Shown here in pieces: positions 47,229 through 57,290 of a stretch of 64,000 bases of DNA. The stretch covers positions 3,607,001-3,671,000 of the forward strand of contig NZ_CP045369.1 in NCBI RefSeq assembly GCF_009363535.1. Direction: 5' to 3'. This stretch comes from Microbulbifer sp. THAF38 (GTDB taxonomy: Bacteria > Pseudomonadota > Gammaproteobacteria > Pseudomonadales > Cellvibrionaceae). The position numbers and the translations under genes were made by a program. Below the pieces are notes generated by a model. That model did not search any database and had not been told where the DNA came from. It saw only the letters and a program-made list of their open reading frames with translations. Each line of letters begins with the position of its first letter. Position 1 is the first letter of the stretch.

Positions 47229-48095
47229 TTACTCATACACTATCTGGGGGTCTCCCAGTTGATTCTCCTGCACCGCTTCCCGGGCATTGGCTAGGGCTCG
47301 CTGCTGGGAAATCGGCCCTATACGCACCCGGTAAAACTGCTTGCCACTGCGCTCAACCGGACTGACAGAAACAGGATAGTCAATTGCTGCCGCCAAGCGA
47401 GCTCGAACTTTCTCAGCTTGGGCTGGGTTACTGTAAGCCCCCACCTGCAGGAAAGTATTTTCCGGCAGTCGGATGCTTGCGTCCTGCGGCAGGCCTCCAT
47501 TTACATCGCCGGCCAAAAGAGTTTCAGTGACGGGCGGCAGAGTGTTGGGGTCCAGCGCCTCAACTTCGACACGGGCAACGCCCTTATTCACATAGCCCAA
47601 CTTCTGAGCGGCGGTATAGCTCAAGTCAATAATTCGACCGTGGACAAAGGGGCCGCGGTCATTGATTCGCACAATAATACTGCGCCCATTATCCAGGTTG
47701 GTCACCTTGGCGTAACTGGGTAAGGGTAGAGTTTTGTGAGCCGCGGACATGGCGTACATATTATATATTTCGCCATTGGCAGTGCGCCGACCATGAAACT
47801 TGGTGCCGTACCAGGAAGCCTTGCCACGCTCTTTATAGCCTTTGACCGCATTACGCACGTGATAGGTAACACCGTTGACCTTGTAGGGGGTTTTATTCCC
47901 GGCCGGTCCAATTGGCTCACGCACTGGTGTGGGTTCCGGTGTGGCAAGCATATTCACCGGTTTAGCCGGGCCGCTATCTTTGACCTTGTCAAAGTCTCGT
48001 TCGCCCTGTTTGGCTGGTTTGATTTGCGGGCCGCCACAAGCGACCAAAAACAAAGCGGCGAGTAAAAAGACTCGCCGTATATTGCGCTGAAACAT
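47229..48095 (-). CDS. rlpA: Septal-ring lytic transglycosylase lipoprotein RlpA
   Basis: An outer-membrane lipoprotein that cleaves denuded glycan strands at division sites. Lipobox LVAC lies near residues 17-20. The double-psi beta-barrel domain has GKASWYGTKFHGRRTANGEI and RINDRGPFVHGRIIDLSYTA, including the catalytic Asp. The C-terminal SPOR domain (TFLQVGAYSNPAQAEKVRAR) binds denuded peptidoglycan. 288 aa. Sits in the conserved mrdA-rodA-mltB-rlpA-dacA order. Confidence 0.95.
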   Translation of the reverse strand: MFQRNIRRVFLLAALFLVACGGPQIKPAKQGERDFDKVKDSGPAKPVNMLATPEPTPVREPIGPAGNKTPYKVNGVTYHVRNAVKGYKERGKASWYGTKFHGRRTANGEIYNMYAMSAAHKTLPLPSYAKVTNLDNGRSIIVRINDRGPFVHGRIIDLSYTAAQKLGYVNKGVARVEVEALDPNTLPPVTETLLAGDVNGGLPQDASIRLPENTFLQVGAYSNPAQAEKVRARLAAAIDYPVSVSPVERSGKQFYRVRIGPISQQRALANAREAVQENQLGDPQIVYE

Positions 48096-48244
48096 AATCC
48101 CCCCGGCGCGCGGCAGCTTCAGGCTGCCGTCTCCCAGCCGCTGTTATCTATGACTGCTCAGTGAAACAGAAAAATTTCGATTACGACTACCGCCATTAGT
48201 TCCCCAATTCTGGCAAATTTTCTCGGGGATTATTCGTGTATTAG

Positions 48245-49255
48245 TTAGCTTTTTCCGCCACGTGCTTTGACGATTTCCTGGGCCAACTCATTCACCGCCA
48301 TAGCGTAGAGGCGGCTGCGGTTGTAAGTGGTAATGGTGGAGAAGTTGTTGAGCCCCAGCCAATATTGTTTGCCCTGCTCTGTCTGCAGGGAGAAAACGAT
48401 CGCGGGCATTTCCGGCGCAACCTGGCTGGTCGCATTAAAGCCCTTTTCCGCCAACTCACCGACAGTCCATTCGGGCTGCAGGGTATCGTTGACAATGGTC
48501 ATATCCGCATTGGGGCGCGGGTTGGCCAACACGGTGGTTGGTTCGCCAGGTTTCCAGCCGTGCCTTGCCAGGTAGTTGGCGACACTGCCGATCGCATCGG
48601 TGGTGTTTGTCCAGATATCCACCTTGCCATCTTCACTGAAATCCACCGCATAGGCGCGATAGCTTGAGGGCATAAACTGACCAAAACCCATGGCGCCCGC
48701 ATAGGAGCCCTTCAGTGCGAGGGGATCCATACCCTGCTCGCGAGTCAGAAGGAGATAATTTTCCAGCTCTTTGGTGAAGAATTCAGAGCGACGAGGATAG
48801 TTGAAGGCCAGGGTGGAGAGCGCATCTAAGACCCTGTAGCCCCCCATGTTGCCACCGTAGCGGGTTTCAATGCCGATAATCGCAACGATCATCTCAGCTG
48901 GCACACCGTATTTTTTCTCGGCCTCCGCCAGCGCCTCGGCATTCTTATCCCAAAAATCCACACCACCGGCAATACTCTGCGGCGTCAGGAAAAGCTTTTT
49001 ATATTCATACCAGGGCTTGGCCTTTTCCGCGGGGCGCTTGATCGCCTTGAGGATGGAGTCCTTGCGCTTGGCATTACGCATCAATTCCTGCATCTCTTTG
49101 CGGTCAAATTGATGCTCTTGCACCATATATTCCACGAACTTTTGCGCACCGGCATTATCGCCGTGGCCGGGCTCCTGCGCACAGGCTGCCAATACCAGCC
49201 CCATTCCAATCAAAAGTCCCGAGGTCCACTTCAAAACCACCGCTCCTATCTTCAT
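48245..49255 (-). CDS. mltB: Lytic murein transglycosylase B
   Basis: A lipoprotein lytic transglycosylase: lipobox VLAAC near residue 25. The catalytic Glu is in AIIGIETRYGGNMGGYRVLD. ALKGSYAGAMGFGQFMPSSY and the C-terminal YNRSRLYAMAVNELA are family signatures. 336 aa, slightly shorter than E. coli MltB (361). It lies between rodA and rlpA, all on the same strand. Confidence 0.95.
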   Translation of the reverse strand: MKIGAVVLKWTSGLLIGMGLVLAACAQEPGHGDNAGAQKFVEYMVQEHQFDRKEMQELMRNAKRKDSILKAIKRPAEKAKPWYEYKKLFLTPQSIAGGVDFWDKNAEALAEAEKKYGVPAEMIVAIIGIETRYGGNMGGYRVLDALSTLAFNYPRRSEFFTKELENYLLLTREQGMDPLALKGSYAGAMGFGQFMPSSYRAYAVDFSEDGKVDIWTNTTDAIGSVANYLARHGWKPGEPTTVLANPRPNADMTIVNDTLQPEWTVGELAEKGFNATSQVAPEMPAIVFSLQTEQGKQYWLGLNNFSTITTYNRSRLYAMAVNELAQEIVKARGGKS

Positions 49256-49298
49256 CTCGCGTCTCTACATCCAGTTTTTTATTTACGCCGCATGTCCA

Positions 49299-50444
49299 TT
49301 AAAAATGCACCCTGCGTCGCTCGGTCCCTACGGCCATGAGAATACCGAATCCCGCCATCAAGGTAATCAGTGAGGTGCCACCGTAACTGATTACTGGCAA
49401 GGGTACCCCCACCACTGGCAACAATCCCGTAACCATACCAATGTTTACAAACACATAGACAAAAAAAGTTAGGGTTATACTCCCCGCCAGCAGGCGCCCA
49501 AACAGGTGTTGCGCCATAAAGCTAATATAGATACCGCGGGCAATCACCAACACATAGAGCAAAAGCAGCAGTAAAACACCGCGCATTCCCCACTCCTCCG
49601 CCAGCACCGCGATAATAAAGTCGGTATGGCTCTCCGGCAGGAAATCCAGCTGCGACTGGGTGCCCTGCAGATAACCTTTTCCATAGATACCCCCGGAACC
49701 GATAGCGGCTTTGGAATTGAAAATATTCCAACCGGCCCCGAAGCGGTCATCGTTGGGGTTCAGTAACGTGAGGATACGCTGGCGCTGGTAGTCCCTGAGT
49801 CCCCACTGCCAGATTGGCCAGGCGGAAACCACCAGGCCCATGGCCGCTGCCCCGATCATTTTCCAGCTCAATCCGGCCAAATAGAGCGCGAACAGGCCGG
49901 AGGCAGCGATCAGGATAGAAGTCCCCAAGTCTGGCTGGCGCACAATCAAAGCGGCTGGAATCGCCACAATGGCCAGAGCCCCTATAACAGTCACAAGAGA
50001 TGGCGGCTGGGCGCGCTGATGCAGGAAAGCCGCCACCATCATCGGCACCCCCAATTTCATCACCTCCGAGGGCTGGAAGCGAAAGCCGGCAATCTCCAGC
50101 CACCGCTGAGCGCCCTTGGCGCCGGTGCCAAAGAGCAACACTCCCACCAATAGGGCACAGCCCCCCAGGTAAGCCCAGGGTGACCAGCGCCGATAAAAAT
50201 CCAGTGGGATTTGCGCAACAATAAACATGCCGGTAAAAGCCAGACACATAAAAATAGACTGGCGTCGCACGTAAGTCATATCGCCGCCAGAGGCACTGTA
50301 GAGCACCCCCAGCCCCACTGCGGCCAGAACCAGCAACAGCACCAGTAGCGGCACATCGATATGCAGGCGCCGCGCCAAGCTCACCGGTTTTCGAAGGCTA
50401 CCGTGGGCATCGGACAGCCGGTGGGAAAAATCTCGGCTAGCCAT
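49299..50444 (-). CDS. mrdB: Peptidoglycan glycosyltransferase RodA
   Basis: An SEDS-family glycan polymerase of the elongasome, with about ten membrane helices. Recognised parts: FRFQPSEVMKLGVPMMVAAF, RQPDLGTSILIAASG (conserved Asp), DFIIAVLAEEWGMRG and the C-terminal PLPVISYGGTSLITLMAGFG. The start is ATG 50442-50444 (MASRDFSHRL), overlapping the mrdA stop by eight bases; the longer open frame to 50726 is antisense-free overlap with mrdA and lacks RodA features. 381 aa. Confidence 0.96.
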   Translation of the reverse strand: MASRDFSHRLSDAHGSLRKPVSLARRLHIDVPLLVLLLVLAAVGLGVLYSASGGDMTYVRRQSIFMCLAFTGMFIVAQIPLDFYRRWSPWAYLGGCALLVGVLLFGTGAKGAQRWLEIAGFRFQPSEVMKLGVPMMVAAFLHQRAQPPSLVTVIGALAIVAIPAALIVRQPDLGTSILIAASGLFALYLAGLSWKMIGAAAMGLVVSAWPIWQWGLRDYQRQRILTLLNPNDDRFGAGWNIFNSKAAIGSGGIYGKGYLQGTQSQLDFLPESHTDFIIAVLAEEWGMRGVLLLLLLYVLVIARGIYISFMAQHLFGRLLAGSITLTFFVYVFVNIGMVTGLLPVVGVPLPVISYGGTSLITLMAGFGILMAVGTERRRVHF

Positions 50445-52329
50445 TATCCGCCCCCTCAAACAATCTGGTTTCCTGTGCCGTCTTCTGCTGGGTATCCGGG
50501 CGCGGCACCCACTCGGCAAATACTTCACGAGCCACCGGCGCCGCCACTTTGCCGCCGCCCTCACCGTTTTCCACCAGAACGGCCACTGCGATTCGAGGCT
50601 CATCCACAGGCGCAAAAGCGACAAATAAAGCGTGATCCCGATGGCGCTCTGCCAGGGCTTCTGAGTCGTAGCGCTCCCCCTGGGCAATGCCCACCACCTG
50701 GGCGGTACCGGACTTACCGGCAACACGGAAATTCAGCCCCTTGCCGGCACGTTTACCGGTGCCAGTTCTGTGGTTTACCACCGCTTCCATTCCCTCAAAG
50801 ACCAGGTCCCAATTCTCCGGGCGCGCCTCCAGGTTATGTAAAATTTCCGCGGGTTGTTCCACACCGTTGATGCTTTTCACCATCTGTGGGCGATAGTGAG
50901 TGCCGCGGTTGGCGATGGTGGCAGTCATCACCGCCAGCTGCAGTGGTGTCGCCAATACAAAACCTTGCCCCAGAACCGCATTCAGGCTGTCACCGGGGAA
51001 CCAAGGCATACCTCGCGCACCGCGCTTCCAGTCCCTCGAGGGGAAAAGGCCCGCACGCTCCATTGGCAGATCGATACCCGTCTTGGAACCCAAACCAAAG
51101 TGGGTAGCCATATCGTGCATGCCATCGATATGCCAGCGGTGGGCCATATCCCAGAAATAGACGTCGCAGCTCTGCGCCATAGCCTGAATCAGATCCACTT
51201 TTTCTCCATGCCCCCAGCGCACATGGTCGCGGTACAGACGCGGATCATTGGGCAGCTTGTAGAATCCCGGATCCTTAATTTTGGTATCTCGGGTGATCAA
51301 TCCAGCCTCGAGCCCCCCTAATCCCATCAGCGGCTTCAGAGTCGAACCCGGCGGGTATTGGCCCTGCACGGCGCGGTTAAAAAGGGGCACATCGAGGGAA
51401 TCGCTGAGGGCGCGATAATTGGCAAAACTGATCCCGGTCACAAACAGGTTGGGATCGAAGGAGGGTTTACTCACGAAGGCCAATACGCCCCCGGTATTCA
51501 CATCGATCGCGACAACCGCACCGCGTTGGTCGCCCAAGGCATCAGAGGCCACCTGCTGCAAATGGGCATCCAGGTGTAGGCTCAGGTTCGAGCCAGGCTT
51601 GGGGTCCTGGCGTTCCAGCACCCGCAACACCCGCCCGCGTGCATTGATCTCCACATTTTCATAACCCACTTCACCGAGCAGGGTTTTCTCATAGGAGCGT
51701 TCCAGCCCCACCTTGCCGATACTGCGGGTACCGCGATAGAGGCGCACGTCCTCTTTGGTGAAATTGCTCAGGTCGCGATCACTAATACGCCCCACATAAC
51801 CGACACTGTGGGCAAACAGATCCCCCAAGGCGTAGTAGCGCACCGACTCGGCTTCTACGGAGACCCCGGGCATACGGAACTGGTTGACACTGATGCGCGC
51901 GATTTCCTCTTCACTCAGGCGAAATCTCAGAGGTATCGGCTCAAACGGACGGCGGCGTCCCAGGCGCTTGCGAAATTTGGCCACATCGCTGTCGTCGAGG
52001 CGGATCAGGTGACCGATCAATTCGAGGGTCGCGTCCAGGTCCTTCACCCGTTCGCGCACGATGGAGAGGTTGTAACTGGCGCGGTTATCGGCCAGCAGAA
52101 TTCCGTTGCGATCGTAAATCAGTCCGCGAGTCGGGGCGACAGGGCGCACCTGGATACGGTTCTCATCGGACTGGGTGCGGTAGTCGTCGTAATTAACCAC
52201 CTGCAAGTTATAAAAACGCGCAATCAAAACTCCCAGCAGTGCAATCACGCCTACAATGGCCACCAACATACGGTTGCGAAACAGTCGCTGTTCCGTGTGC
52301 GGGTCCTTGAGGTGATGATCGTGGGGCAT
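50437..52329 (-). CDS. mrdA: Penicillin-binding protein 2 (elongation transpeptidase)
   Basis: The class B PBP that cross-links lateral-wall peptidoglycan with RodA. It has one N-terminal membrane helix (residues 20-40). Transpeptidase motifs are Ser329-T-L-Lys332 (PPGSTLKPL), SCDVYFWD (SxD form usual in PBP2) and GKSGTAQV. 630 aa, as in E. coli (633). The gene begins the mrdA-rodA-mltB-rlpA block. Confidence 0.97.
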   Translation of the reverse strand: MPHDHHLKDPHTEQRLFRNRMLVAIVGVIALLGVLIARFYNLQVVNYDDYRTQSDENRIQVRPVAPTRGLIYDRNGILLADNRASYNLSIVRERVKDLDATLELIGHLIRLDDSDVAKFRKRLGRRRPFEPIPLRFRLSEEEIARISVNQFRMPGVSVEAESVRYYALGDLFAHSVGYVGRISDRDLSNFTKEDVRLYRGTRSIGKVGLERSYEKTLLGEVGYENVEINARGRVLRVLERQDPKPGSNLSLHLDAHLQQVASDALGDQRGAVVAIDVNTGGVLAFVSKPSFDPNLFVTGISFANYRALSDSLDVPLFNRAVQGQYPPGSTLKPLMGLGGLEAGLITRDTKIKDPGFYKLPNDPRLYRDHVRWGHGEKVDLIQAMAQSCDVYFWDMAHRWHIDGMHDMATHFGLGSKTGIDLPMERAGLFPSRDWKRGARGMPWFPGDSLNAVLGQGFVLATPLQLAVMTATIANRGTHYRPQMVKSINGVEQPAEILHNLEARPENWDLVFEGMEAVVNHRTGTGKRAGKGLNFRVAGKSGTAQVVGIAQGERYDSEALAERHRDHALFVAFAPVDEPRIAVAVLVENGEGGGKVAAPVAREVFAEWVPRPDTQQKTAQETRLFEGADNG

Positions 52330-52451
52330 TGGCGTTTTTTAAACGATTATGACTGGCGCGGGAAAAGACTAATTCGGACTACATTACCACAGCGAGCGCG
52401 CGGAGAGAGAATCCCAGTTGGCAAATCTCTCCGCACTTGGTCTCAAATGTC

Positions 52452-52928
52452 CTATTTGTGATAGGGGTGGCCGGCAAGCAGTGTCCAGGCGCGATAGATT
52501 TGCTCAGCCAAAACGACACGCACCAGAGGGTGCGGCAGGGTCAAAGGCGACAGGGACCAGCGCTGCTGTGCCCTGCTCAAGCAGTCTGGAGAGAGCCCAT
52601 CCGGGCCACCAATCAACAGGCTGACATTTTCCCCCAGCAGCTGCCAGTCGCGCAGCTGATCGGAAAGTTGCTCTGTGCTCCAGGGCTTACCTTTAACATC
52701 CAGTGCCACCACGTGATCACGCGGACCAAGGGCGGCGAGCATTGCCTCGCCCTCTTTCTTGCGCGCCTTTTCAATCAGCGCCGCGGAGCTTTTCTGGCCC
52801 CGCTGCCCCAGAGGGATCTCCACCATTTCCAGGGCAATTTCACGGGGCAGGCGCTTGGCGTATTCGGCATAACCCTCTTGTACCCAAGTGGGCATTTTGC
52901 CTCCGGCTGCGAGGATACGTACCTTCAC
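52452..52928 (-). CDS. rlmH: 23S rRNA pseudouridine-1915 N3-methyltransferase
   Basis: A SPOUT-fold methyltransferase. [20 protein letters not shown] is the N-terminal signature; [40 protein letters not shown] and [13 protein letters not shown] form the trefoil-knot SAM site and C-terminus. The GTG at 52926-52928 gives 158 aa, against 155 in E. coli; the open frame upstream overlaps rsfS. It sits five bases after rsfS. Confidence 0.95.
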   Translation of the reverse strand: MKVRILAAGGKMPTWVQEGYAEYAKRLPREIALEMVEIPLGQRGQKSSAALIEKARKKEGEAMLAALGPRDHVVALDVKGKPWSTEQLSDQLRDWQLLGENVSLLIGGPDGLSPDCLSRAQQRWSLSPLTLPHPLVRVVLAEQIYRAWTLLAGHPYHK

Positions 52929-52933
52929 CCTAC

Positions 52934-53311
52934 TCAGCCCTGGTGGGGATCGCTGCCATCCGCCTCGTCGCGGGTATTCGGTGTCATAGACCAGAGTTTT
53001 TCCAGGTCGTAGAAATTCCGTACGTCTGCCAGCATTACGTGCACCACCAGGTCGCCGTAATCCACCAATACCCACTCGCCCTGTTCTTTGCCCTCAACAC
53101 CGATCGGGCGCACGCCCTCTTTCTTGAGTTCATCGACCACATTGTCTGCCAGCGACTTCACCTGGCGACTGGAGGTACCGGTGCAGATCACCAGGTTGTC
53201 CATCACATCGGAGAATTCAGAAACATCCAAAGCAACAATGTCTTTGCCCTTGAGATCTTCCAGAGCGTTCAGCGCGATATCTTTAATATTTGTCATAACA
53301 CCTTGATTCAT
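52934..53311 (-). CDS. rsfS: Ribosomal silencing factor RsfS
   Basis: This protein binds uL14 and blocks subunit joining under nutrient stress. Signature: [40 protein letters not shown] and [15 protein letters not shown]. 125 aa. The ATG at 53311 has GGTGA six bases before it and overlaps the nadD stop by one base; an ATG five codons later is the alternative. Confidence 0.93.
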   Translation of the reverse strand: MNQGVMTNIKDIALNALEDLKGKDIVALDVSEFSDVMDNLVICTGTSSRQVKSLADNVVDELKKEGVRPIGVEGKEQGEWVLVDYGDLVVHVMLADVRNFYDLEKLWSMTPNTRDEADGSDPHQG

Positions 53312-53997
53312 TACTGGTCACCACTGGTGACCGATTCTGTATAGAGTTGATGGTCTTCAATATATTGCAACACAGCTGCTGGCAGCAAAAAGCGCGGCGA
53401 TTGGCCGCTGCCCAGCAGCTTGCGAATCTGTGTGGCGGAAATTGGCAACAGGGTTTGCTCGCGCAAAACCAGGCGGCCGTAAGCGTGTTTGTGTAAATCG
53501 GCCACAGTGCCGGAATGCTGCTGTAGTAATTTCGCCAGTTCAGCATTACCACCCGGTTCACCCACTTCCGGCAAATGCCAGCCGGGTCTGGTCACCACGA
53601 CCAAGTGAGCTAACTCCAGCAGCCGATGCCAGCGATGCCAGCGATGCAGGGTCAACAGGGAATCGGTGCCCATACAGAAACTGATGGACACTTGCGGCCC
53701 CAATTCCTCACGCAGTGCTTCGAGAGTATCCACCGTATAGGTATCACCGCCACGCTGCAGTTCCCGTTCATCCAGCTGCAATTCATCGCAACCCACCAGC
53801 GCCAATGCCAGCATTTCACTGCGCTGACGCGAGGAAACACCTGGGCTCTGTCGGTGACGGGGCTGGTGGCTGGGTAGCAGACGCATTTCATCGAAATCCA
53901 GAGCCTGGCGCAGCTCCAACGCCATACGCAGGTGGCCGAAGTGCACCGGATCGAAAGTGCCGCCGAATAAGGCAATGGTCTGCCGCTTAGTTGCCAA
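53311..53997 (-). CDS. nadD: Nicotinate-mononucleotide adenylyltransferase
   Basis: Makes nicotinic acid adenine dinucleotide in NAD synthesis. The nucleotidyltransferase motif is [20 protein letters not shown], and the C-terminal [13 protein letters not shown] is the ISSTxIR motif. 228 aa. It contains a small in-frame nine-base repeat that encodes RWHRWHR, next to GTDSLLTLH. It follows proA by 33 bp. Confidence 0.96.
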   Translation of the reverse strand: MATKRQTIALFGGTFDPVHFGHLRMALELRQALDFDEMRLLPSHQPRHRQSPGVSSRQRSEMLALALVGCDELQLDERELQRGGDTYTVDTLEALREELGPQVSISFCMGTDSLLTLHRWHRWHRLLELAHLVVVTRPGWHLPEVGEPGGNAELAKLLQQHSGTVADLHKHAYGRLVLREQTLLPISATQIRKLLGSGQSPRFLLPAAVLQYIEDHQLYTESVTSGDQ

Positions 53998-54030
53998 AAT
54001 TACCTCTTTGTTGGCTGCCGAACCCGGATA

Positions 54031-55314
54031 TTATCGGCGGATATGCCCGTCACCAAACACGATCCACTTCTGCGAAGTGAGCCCCTCAAGCCCCACCGGT
54101 CCGCGGGCGTGGATTTTATCAGTACTGATACCAATTTCCGCCCCCAGGCCGTATTCAAACCCGTCGGCAAAGCGCGTGGAGGCATTGACGATCACCGAAC
54201 TGGCATCCACTTCGGCGAGAAAGCGACGGCTACGGCTGTAGTCCTGGGTCACAATGGCCTCGGTATGGCCTGAGCCATAGCGGGCGATATGGTCCATGGC
54301 GCCATCCATATCCGCCACAACACGGACAGCAAGAATTGGCGCCAGGTATTCCTCACTCCAGTCGCCATCACTGGCGGCGTTGATCTGCGGCAGTATCTCG
54401 CGAGTGCGCTCACATCCACGCAATTCGACGCCCTTCAGCGTATAAGCCTCGGCCAGGCGCGGCAGCATTCTCTCGGCAATGGCCTCGGCCACCAATAGCG
54501 TTTCCATGGCGTTGCAAACGCCATAGCGGTGAGTCTTGGCATTCAAGGCAATCTCAAAGGCCTTCTGCTCGTCAGCAAGATCATCGATATAAACGTGACA
54601 AACGCCGTGCAGGTGTTTGATCACCGGTACACTGGCCTCGCGGCTGACCCTTTCGATCAAACCGGTGCCACCACGCGGCACAATAACATCCACATAGTCG
54701 GGCATGGTGATTAGGGCGCCCACCGCAGCGCGATCGCTGGTATCCACCACTTGTACCGCGGTTTGCGGCAAGCCCACTTCACGTAAACCCGCACGGATGC
54801 AGGCAGCGATAGCCCGATTGGAATTCAGTGCCTCACTGCCGCCACGCAAGATGGTCGCGTTACCGGATTTCAAGCAGAGACTGGCCGCATCGATAGTCAC
54901 ATTGGGGCGGGACTCATAAATGATCCCCACGACACCAAGGGGGACGCGCATTTTGCCCACCTGAATTCCGCTGGGCCGATAGCATAAATCCTCAATTTCC
55001 CCTACAGGGTCCGGCAGATCGGCCACCTGTAACAGGCCCTCAATCATACCGTCGATGCGCTCATCATTGAGTTCCAGTCGATCAAGCAGCGCCGCATCCA
55101 GACCGCGCTCGCGTCCGGCCTGCATATCAGCCGCATTGGCCTCGGCTAACTGAAGGCGCTGGGCCTCAAGCTCAGCGGCTATAGCCTTGAGAGCACGATT
55201 CTTGGTCTCGGTATCGGCGCGTGCCATCACGCGAGAGGCCTCGCGGGCAGCTCGGCCCATTTGTTCGAGCTTGTCGCGGGTGGATTGCTGATCAGTGGTA
55301 GCAGTCGTGGTCAC
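54031..55314 (-). CDS. proA: Gamma-glutamyl phosphate reductase
   Basis: The second step of proline synthesis, reducing glutamyl phosphate to the semialdehyde. [40 protein letters not shown] and the catalytic-Cys segment [15 protein letters not shown] are present, as is FGDGHIRR at the end. 427 aa. It starts at GTG with GGAG six bases upstream. It begins the nadD-rsfS-rlmH run. Confidence 0.96.
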   Translation of the reverse strand: MTTTATTDQQSTRDKLEQMGRAAREASRVMARADTETKNRALKAIAAELEAQRLQLAEANAADMQAGRERGLDAALLDRLELNDERIDGMIEGLLQVADLPDPVGEIEDLCYRPSGIQVGKMRVPLGVVGIIYESRPNVTIDAASLCLKSGNATILRGGSEALNSNRAIAACIRAGLREVGLPQTAVQVVDTSDRAAVGALITMPDYVDVIVPRGGTGLIERVSREASVPVIKHLHGVCHVYIDDLADEQKAFEIALNAKTHRYGVCNAMETLLVAEAIAERMLPRLAEAYTLKGVELRGCERTREILPQINAASDGDWSEEYLAPILAVRVVADMDGAMDHIARYGSGHTEAIVTQDYSRSRRFLAEVDASSVIVNASTRFADGFEYGLGAEIGISTDKIHARGPVGLEGLTSQKWIVFGDGHIRR

Positions 55315-55416
55315 TTGGCTCTCCGTGCGAAATCCGGTCGGCCGCGCAGTATACCCCAGCGGCCGGGGGTTTAAACGGCATAAATATGGAGCTGCAGGAG
55401 GATTGTTACAGTCGGG

Positions 55417-56034
55417 TCACTCCCGGCTCCAACGATCCAGGTTCTCGGCGATATTGGCGAGACGCGCTAGCGGATCTTCCAAACCCAGCAGATCCACCCT
55501 GGCTTTATCTTCAAGAGGTAACAGCTGGGCCAGCTGCCAGGACAGCGCATCGGCGGAATCGACATTATCAAACTTGAGCGAGAGGTCCTTAGCGCGCTCC
55601 TTTAACTCCTCCAGCACTGCCAACAGGCCATCGCAATCGGCAGGTATCGGCCGGGGTGAGCTGTCTGGCAACCACTCCACATCGCCGAGCAAAAGACCGT
55701 CCTCAGCGCGCTCGGTATGATTTATGCGGAAACGCCGCCGTCCCACCACCTGCACATGCAGCAGCCCCTCCTCACCCTGACTCCAATCGACAATATGCAC
55801 GTAGACCCCCAGGGGCCAAACAGAGGCATTACCCACCTCCCCGCCAGAGCGAATCAACACCACGCCAAAACCGCTCTCACTTTTTAGGGATTCGCTGACC
55901 AGATGTAGATAGCGCTGTTCAAAGATACGTAGTGGCAGGGCAACCCCTGGATATAGAGGCACACTTAGGGGAAAAAGGGGAATCTGTTGCAAAACGCTCT
56001 CTCGTCGGCTGTGTTTGAACACTAAAGATACCAT
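55417..56034 (-). CDS. LON substrate-binding-domain protein
   Basis: A 205-aa protein with only the Lon N-terminal (PUA-like) domain: PLFPLSVPLYPGVALPLRIF followed by EQRYLHLV, and FGVVLIRSGGEVG. There is no AAA+ or protease part. Such proteins are common beside proA/nadD in Cellvibrionales and pseudomonads; the function is unknown. ATG 56032-56034 is chosen over a TTG two codons upstream; no strong ribosome site is seen. Confidence 0.88.
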   Translation of the reverse strand: MVSLVFKHSRRESVLQQIPLFPLSVPLYPGVALPLRIFEQRYLHLVSESLKSESGFGVVLIRSGGEVGNASVWPLGVYVHIVDWSQGEEGLLHVQVVGRRRFRINHTERAEDGLLLGDVEWLPDSSPRPIPADCDGLLAVLEELKERAKDLSLKFDNVDSADALSWQLAQLLPLEDKARVDLLGLEDPLARLANIAENLDRWSRE

Positions 56035-56187
56035 TGCCAATAGGCTGACCGAGATGGCTGGTGATACGTTTTAACGCCAATCCGGCAAACTGAGACCTAA
56101 ATTCACCCGTATCCCGACAATTGTCGGTGGCAAGAGCGGCTTGCAGCCATTAAGCTGCAGCGGTTTATCAACGAATGGAGACTATTC

Positions 56188-56469
56188 ATGCCCAAAGCAA
56201 CAGCCCGCCATATCTTGGTTCAGACTGAAGACAAGTGCCTGGAATTGAAAGACCAGATTGAGAATGGCGCCGATTTTGGCAAAATCGCCGAGCAATTCTC
56301 CCAGTGCCCTTCCGGCCGTTCCGGCGGTGACCTGGGCGAGTTCAGCAAGGGTATGATGGTACCGGAATTCGACAAGGTCGTTTTCTCTGAGGAACTGCAC
56401 AAGGTACACGGTCCAGTGAAAACCCAGTTTGGCTACCATCTGCTGGAAATCACCAGCCGCCAGGATTAA
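56188..56469 (+). CDS. ppiC: Parvulin-type peptidyl-prolyl isomerase PpiC
   Basis: A small cytoplasmic parvulin, 93 aa. ATARHILVQTEDKCLELKDQ, then FGKIAEQFSQCPSGRSGGDL, FSKGMMVPEFDKVVF and FGYHLLEITSR cover the whole fold. The gene is intact and ends with a terminator at 56541-56582. A broken copy of its 3' half lies at 61843-61962, beyond the intervening gene block. Confidence 0.95.
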   Translation: MPKATARHILVQTEDKCLELKDQIENGADFGKIAEQFSQCPSGRSGGDLGEFSKGMMVPEFDKVVFSEELHKVHGPVKTQFGYHLLEITSRQD

Positions 56470-56540
56470 TTGCTAAAGCGCAATTAGCCCAAAACTATCA
56501 AGCGCCGGTTAGCTCAGTGATTATTGCTGACTGGTTGGCA

Positions 56541-56582
56541 AAAAAAATCCGGAATCCCTCCAAGGGCTCCGGATTTTTTATA
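56541..56582 (+). terminator. Rho-independent terminator of ppiC
   Basis: A long stem AAAAAATCCGGA/TCCGGATTTTTT (56542-56553 and 56568-56579) with an inner ATCCCT/AGGGCT pairing, followed by a T-run. Confidence 0.85.
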
Positions 56583-56714
56583 TTTCTGCCAGCCGGTGGT
56601 TGCAAACTACTTTGTCATACCAGAAGAGTACCGAGTAATACGAGCATCTGTTTGCATCATTCCCGCAATTGGAGGTTGCCCACAATAGGAGGCTGACAGA
56701 AGCGAGGCCAGCGT

Positions 56715-57290
56715 TTATATCTTGCGTAAAACGCTTTCCCTAAGCATGGCATCGCCCCCCAAAAGCTGGGCGATATTTCGACTATCATCTAATCCTGAAT
56801 GCTGCCTACCTTTAAATTCAAGTCTCTCCAGCTGAAGAGCCCTGCTGAGGCCGACGCGCTGCCCCCTTTTCCGAGAGAATAGCTCTTTGATGTTTATATG
56901 AGGCAAATACTCCAAAGGGTTAGACAGCGCCTTGGCACCGGTCTCCATTTGTATTTGCTCAGCATCGAATGCTCCCCAGCTTCCCCATGCAGATAAATCA
57001 TAGAGAGAAAGCCAATCACTAAACAAATTCAGTACCTCTGCCAGGGGCGGTGCATGATCAACTTCGTCCTGGAGAATCCCAGTTAAGTCGGTACAAAATG
57101 GGGTTAATTTGCTATGAATCGAAGGACTGACGTAAAACTGCCTTTCATCCAAGATGAGAAATGAGTCTCCTGACAATTTAGCAATAATGGCGCCCAGCTC
57201 GATAATTTCCATCTCTTCACGCGCTATAGCAGGTGCATCATTACAGGTGCATTCGAGATCGACGATCAGAATAGAGACTTGGCTTTTCAT
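56715..57290 (-). CDS. DEDDh 3'-5' exonuclease (ERI-1/KapD-like)
   Basis: 191 aa from the ATG at 57288-57290. The DEDDh motifs are ILIVDLECTC (Asp, Glu), an Asp in the SWGAFDAEQ region, and QHSGLDDSRNIAQLL (His, Asp). This layout matches inhibitor-of-KinA (KapD) and ERI-1-like exonucleases rather than RNase T or DnaQ. The likely substrate is RNA or short oligonucleotides. The frame runs upstream to 57362 but that part lacks family features. It is divergent from the operon that starts at 57789 and lies inside the inserted block. Confidence 0.85.
   Translation of the reverse strand: MKSQVSILIVDLECTCNDAPAIAREEMEIIELGAIIAKLSGDSFLILDERQFYVSPSIHSKLTPFCTDLTGILQDEVDHAPPLAEVLNLFSDWLSLYDLSAWGSWGAFDAEQIQMETGAKALSNPLEYLPHINIKELFSRKRGQRVGLSRALQLERLEFKGRQHSGLDDSRNIAQLLGGDAMLRESVLRKI

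Noticed and set aside
49299..50726. Longer 475-codon version of RodA
   Set aside because: The extra 94 codons are the mrdA 3' end read in another frame; the RodA start at 50444 fits the family.
52437..53344. Overlapping plus-strand frames opposite rlmH and rsfS
   Set aside because: Both minus-strand genes are firmly identified; these frames are shadows.
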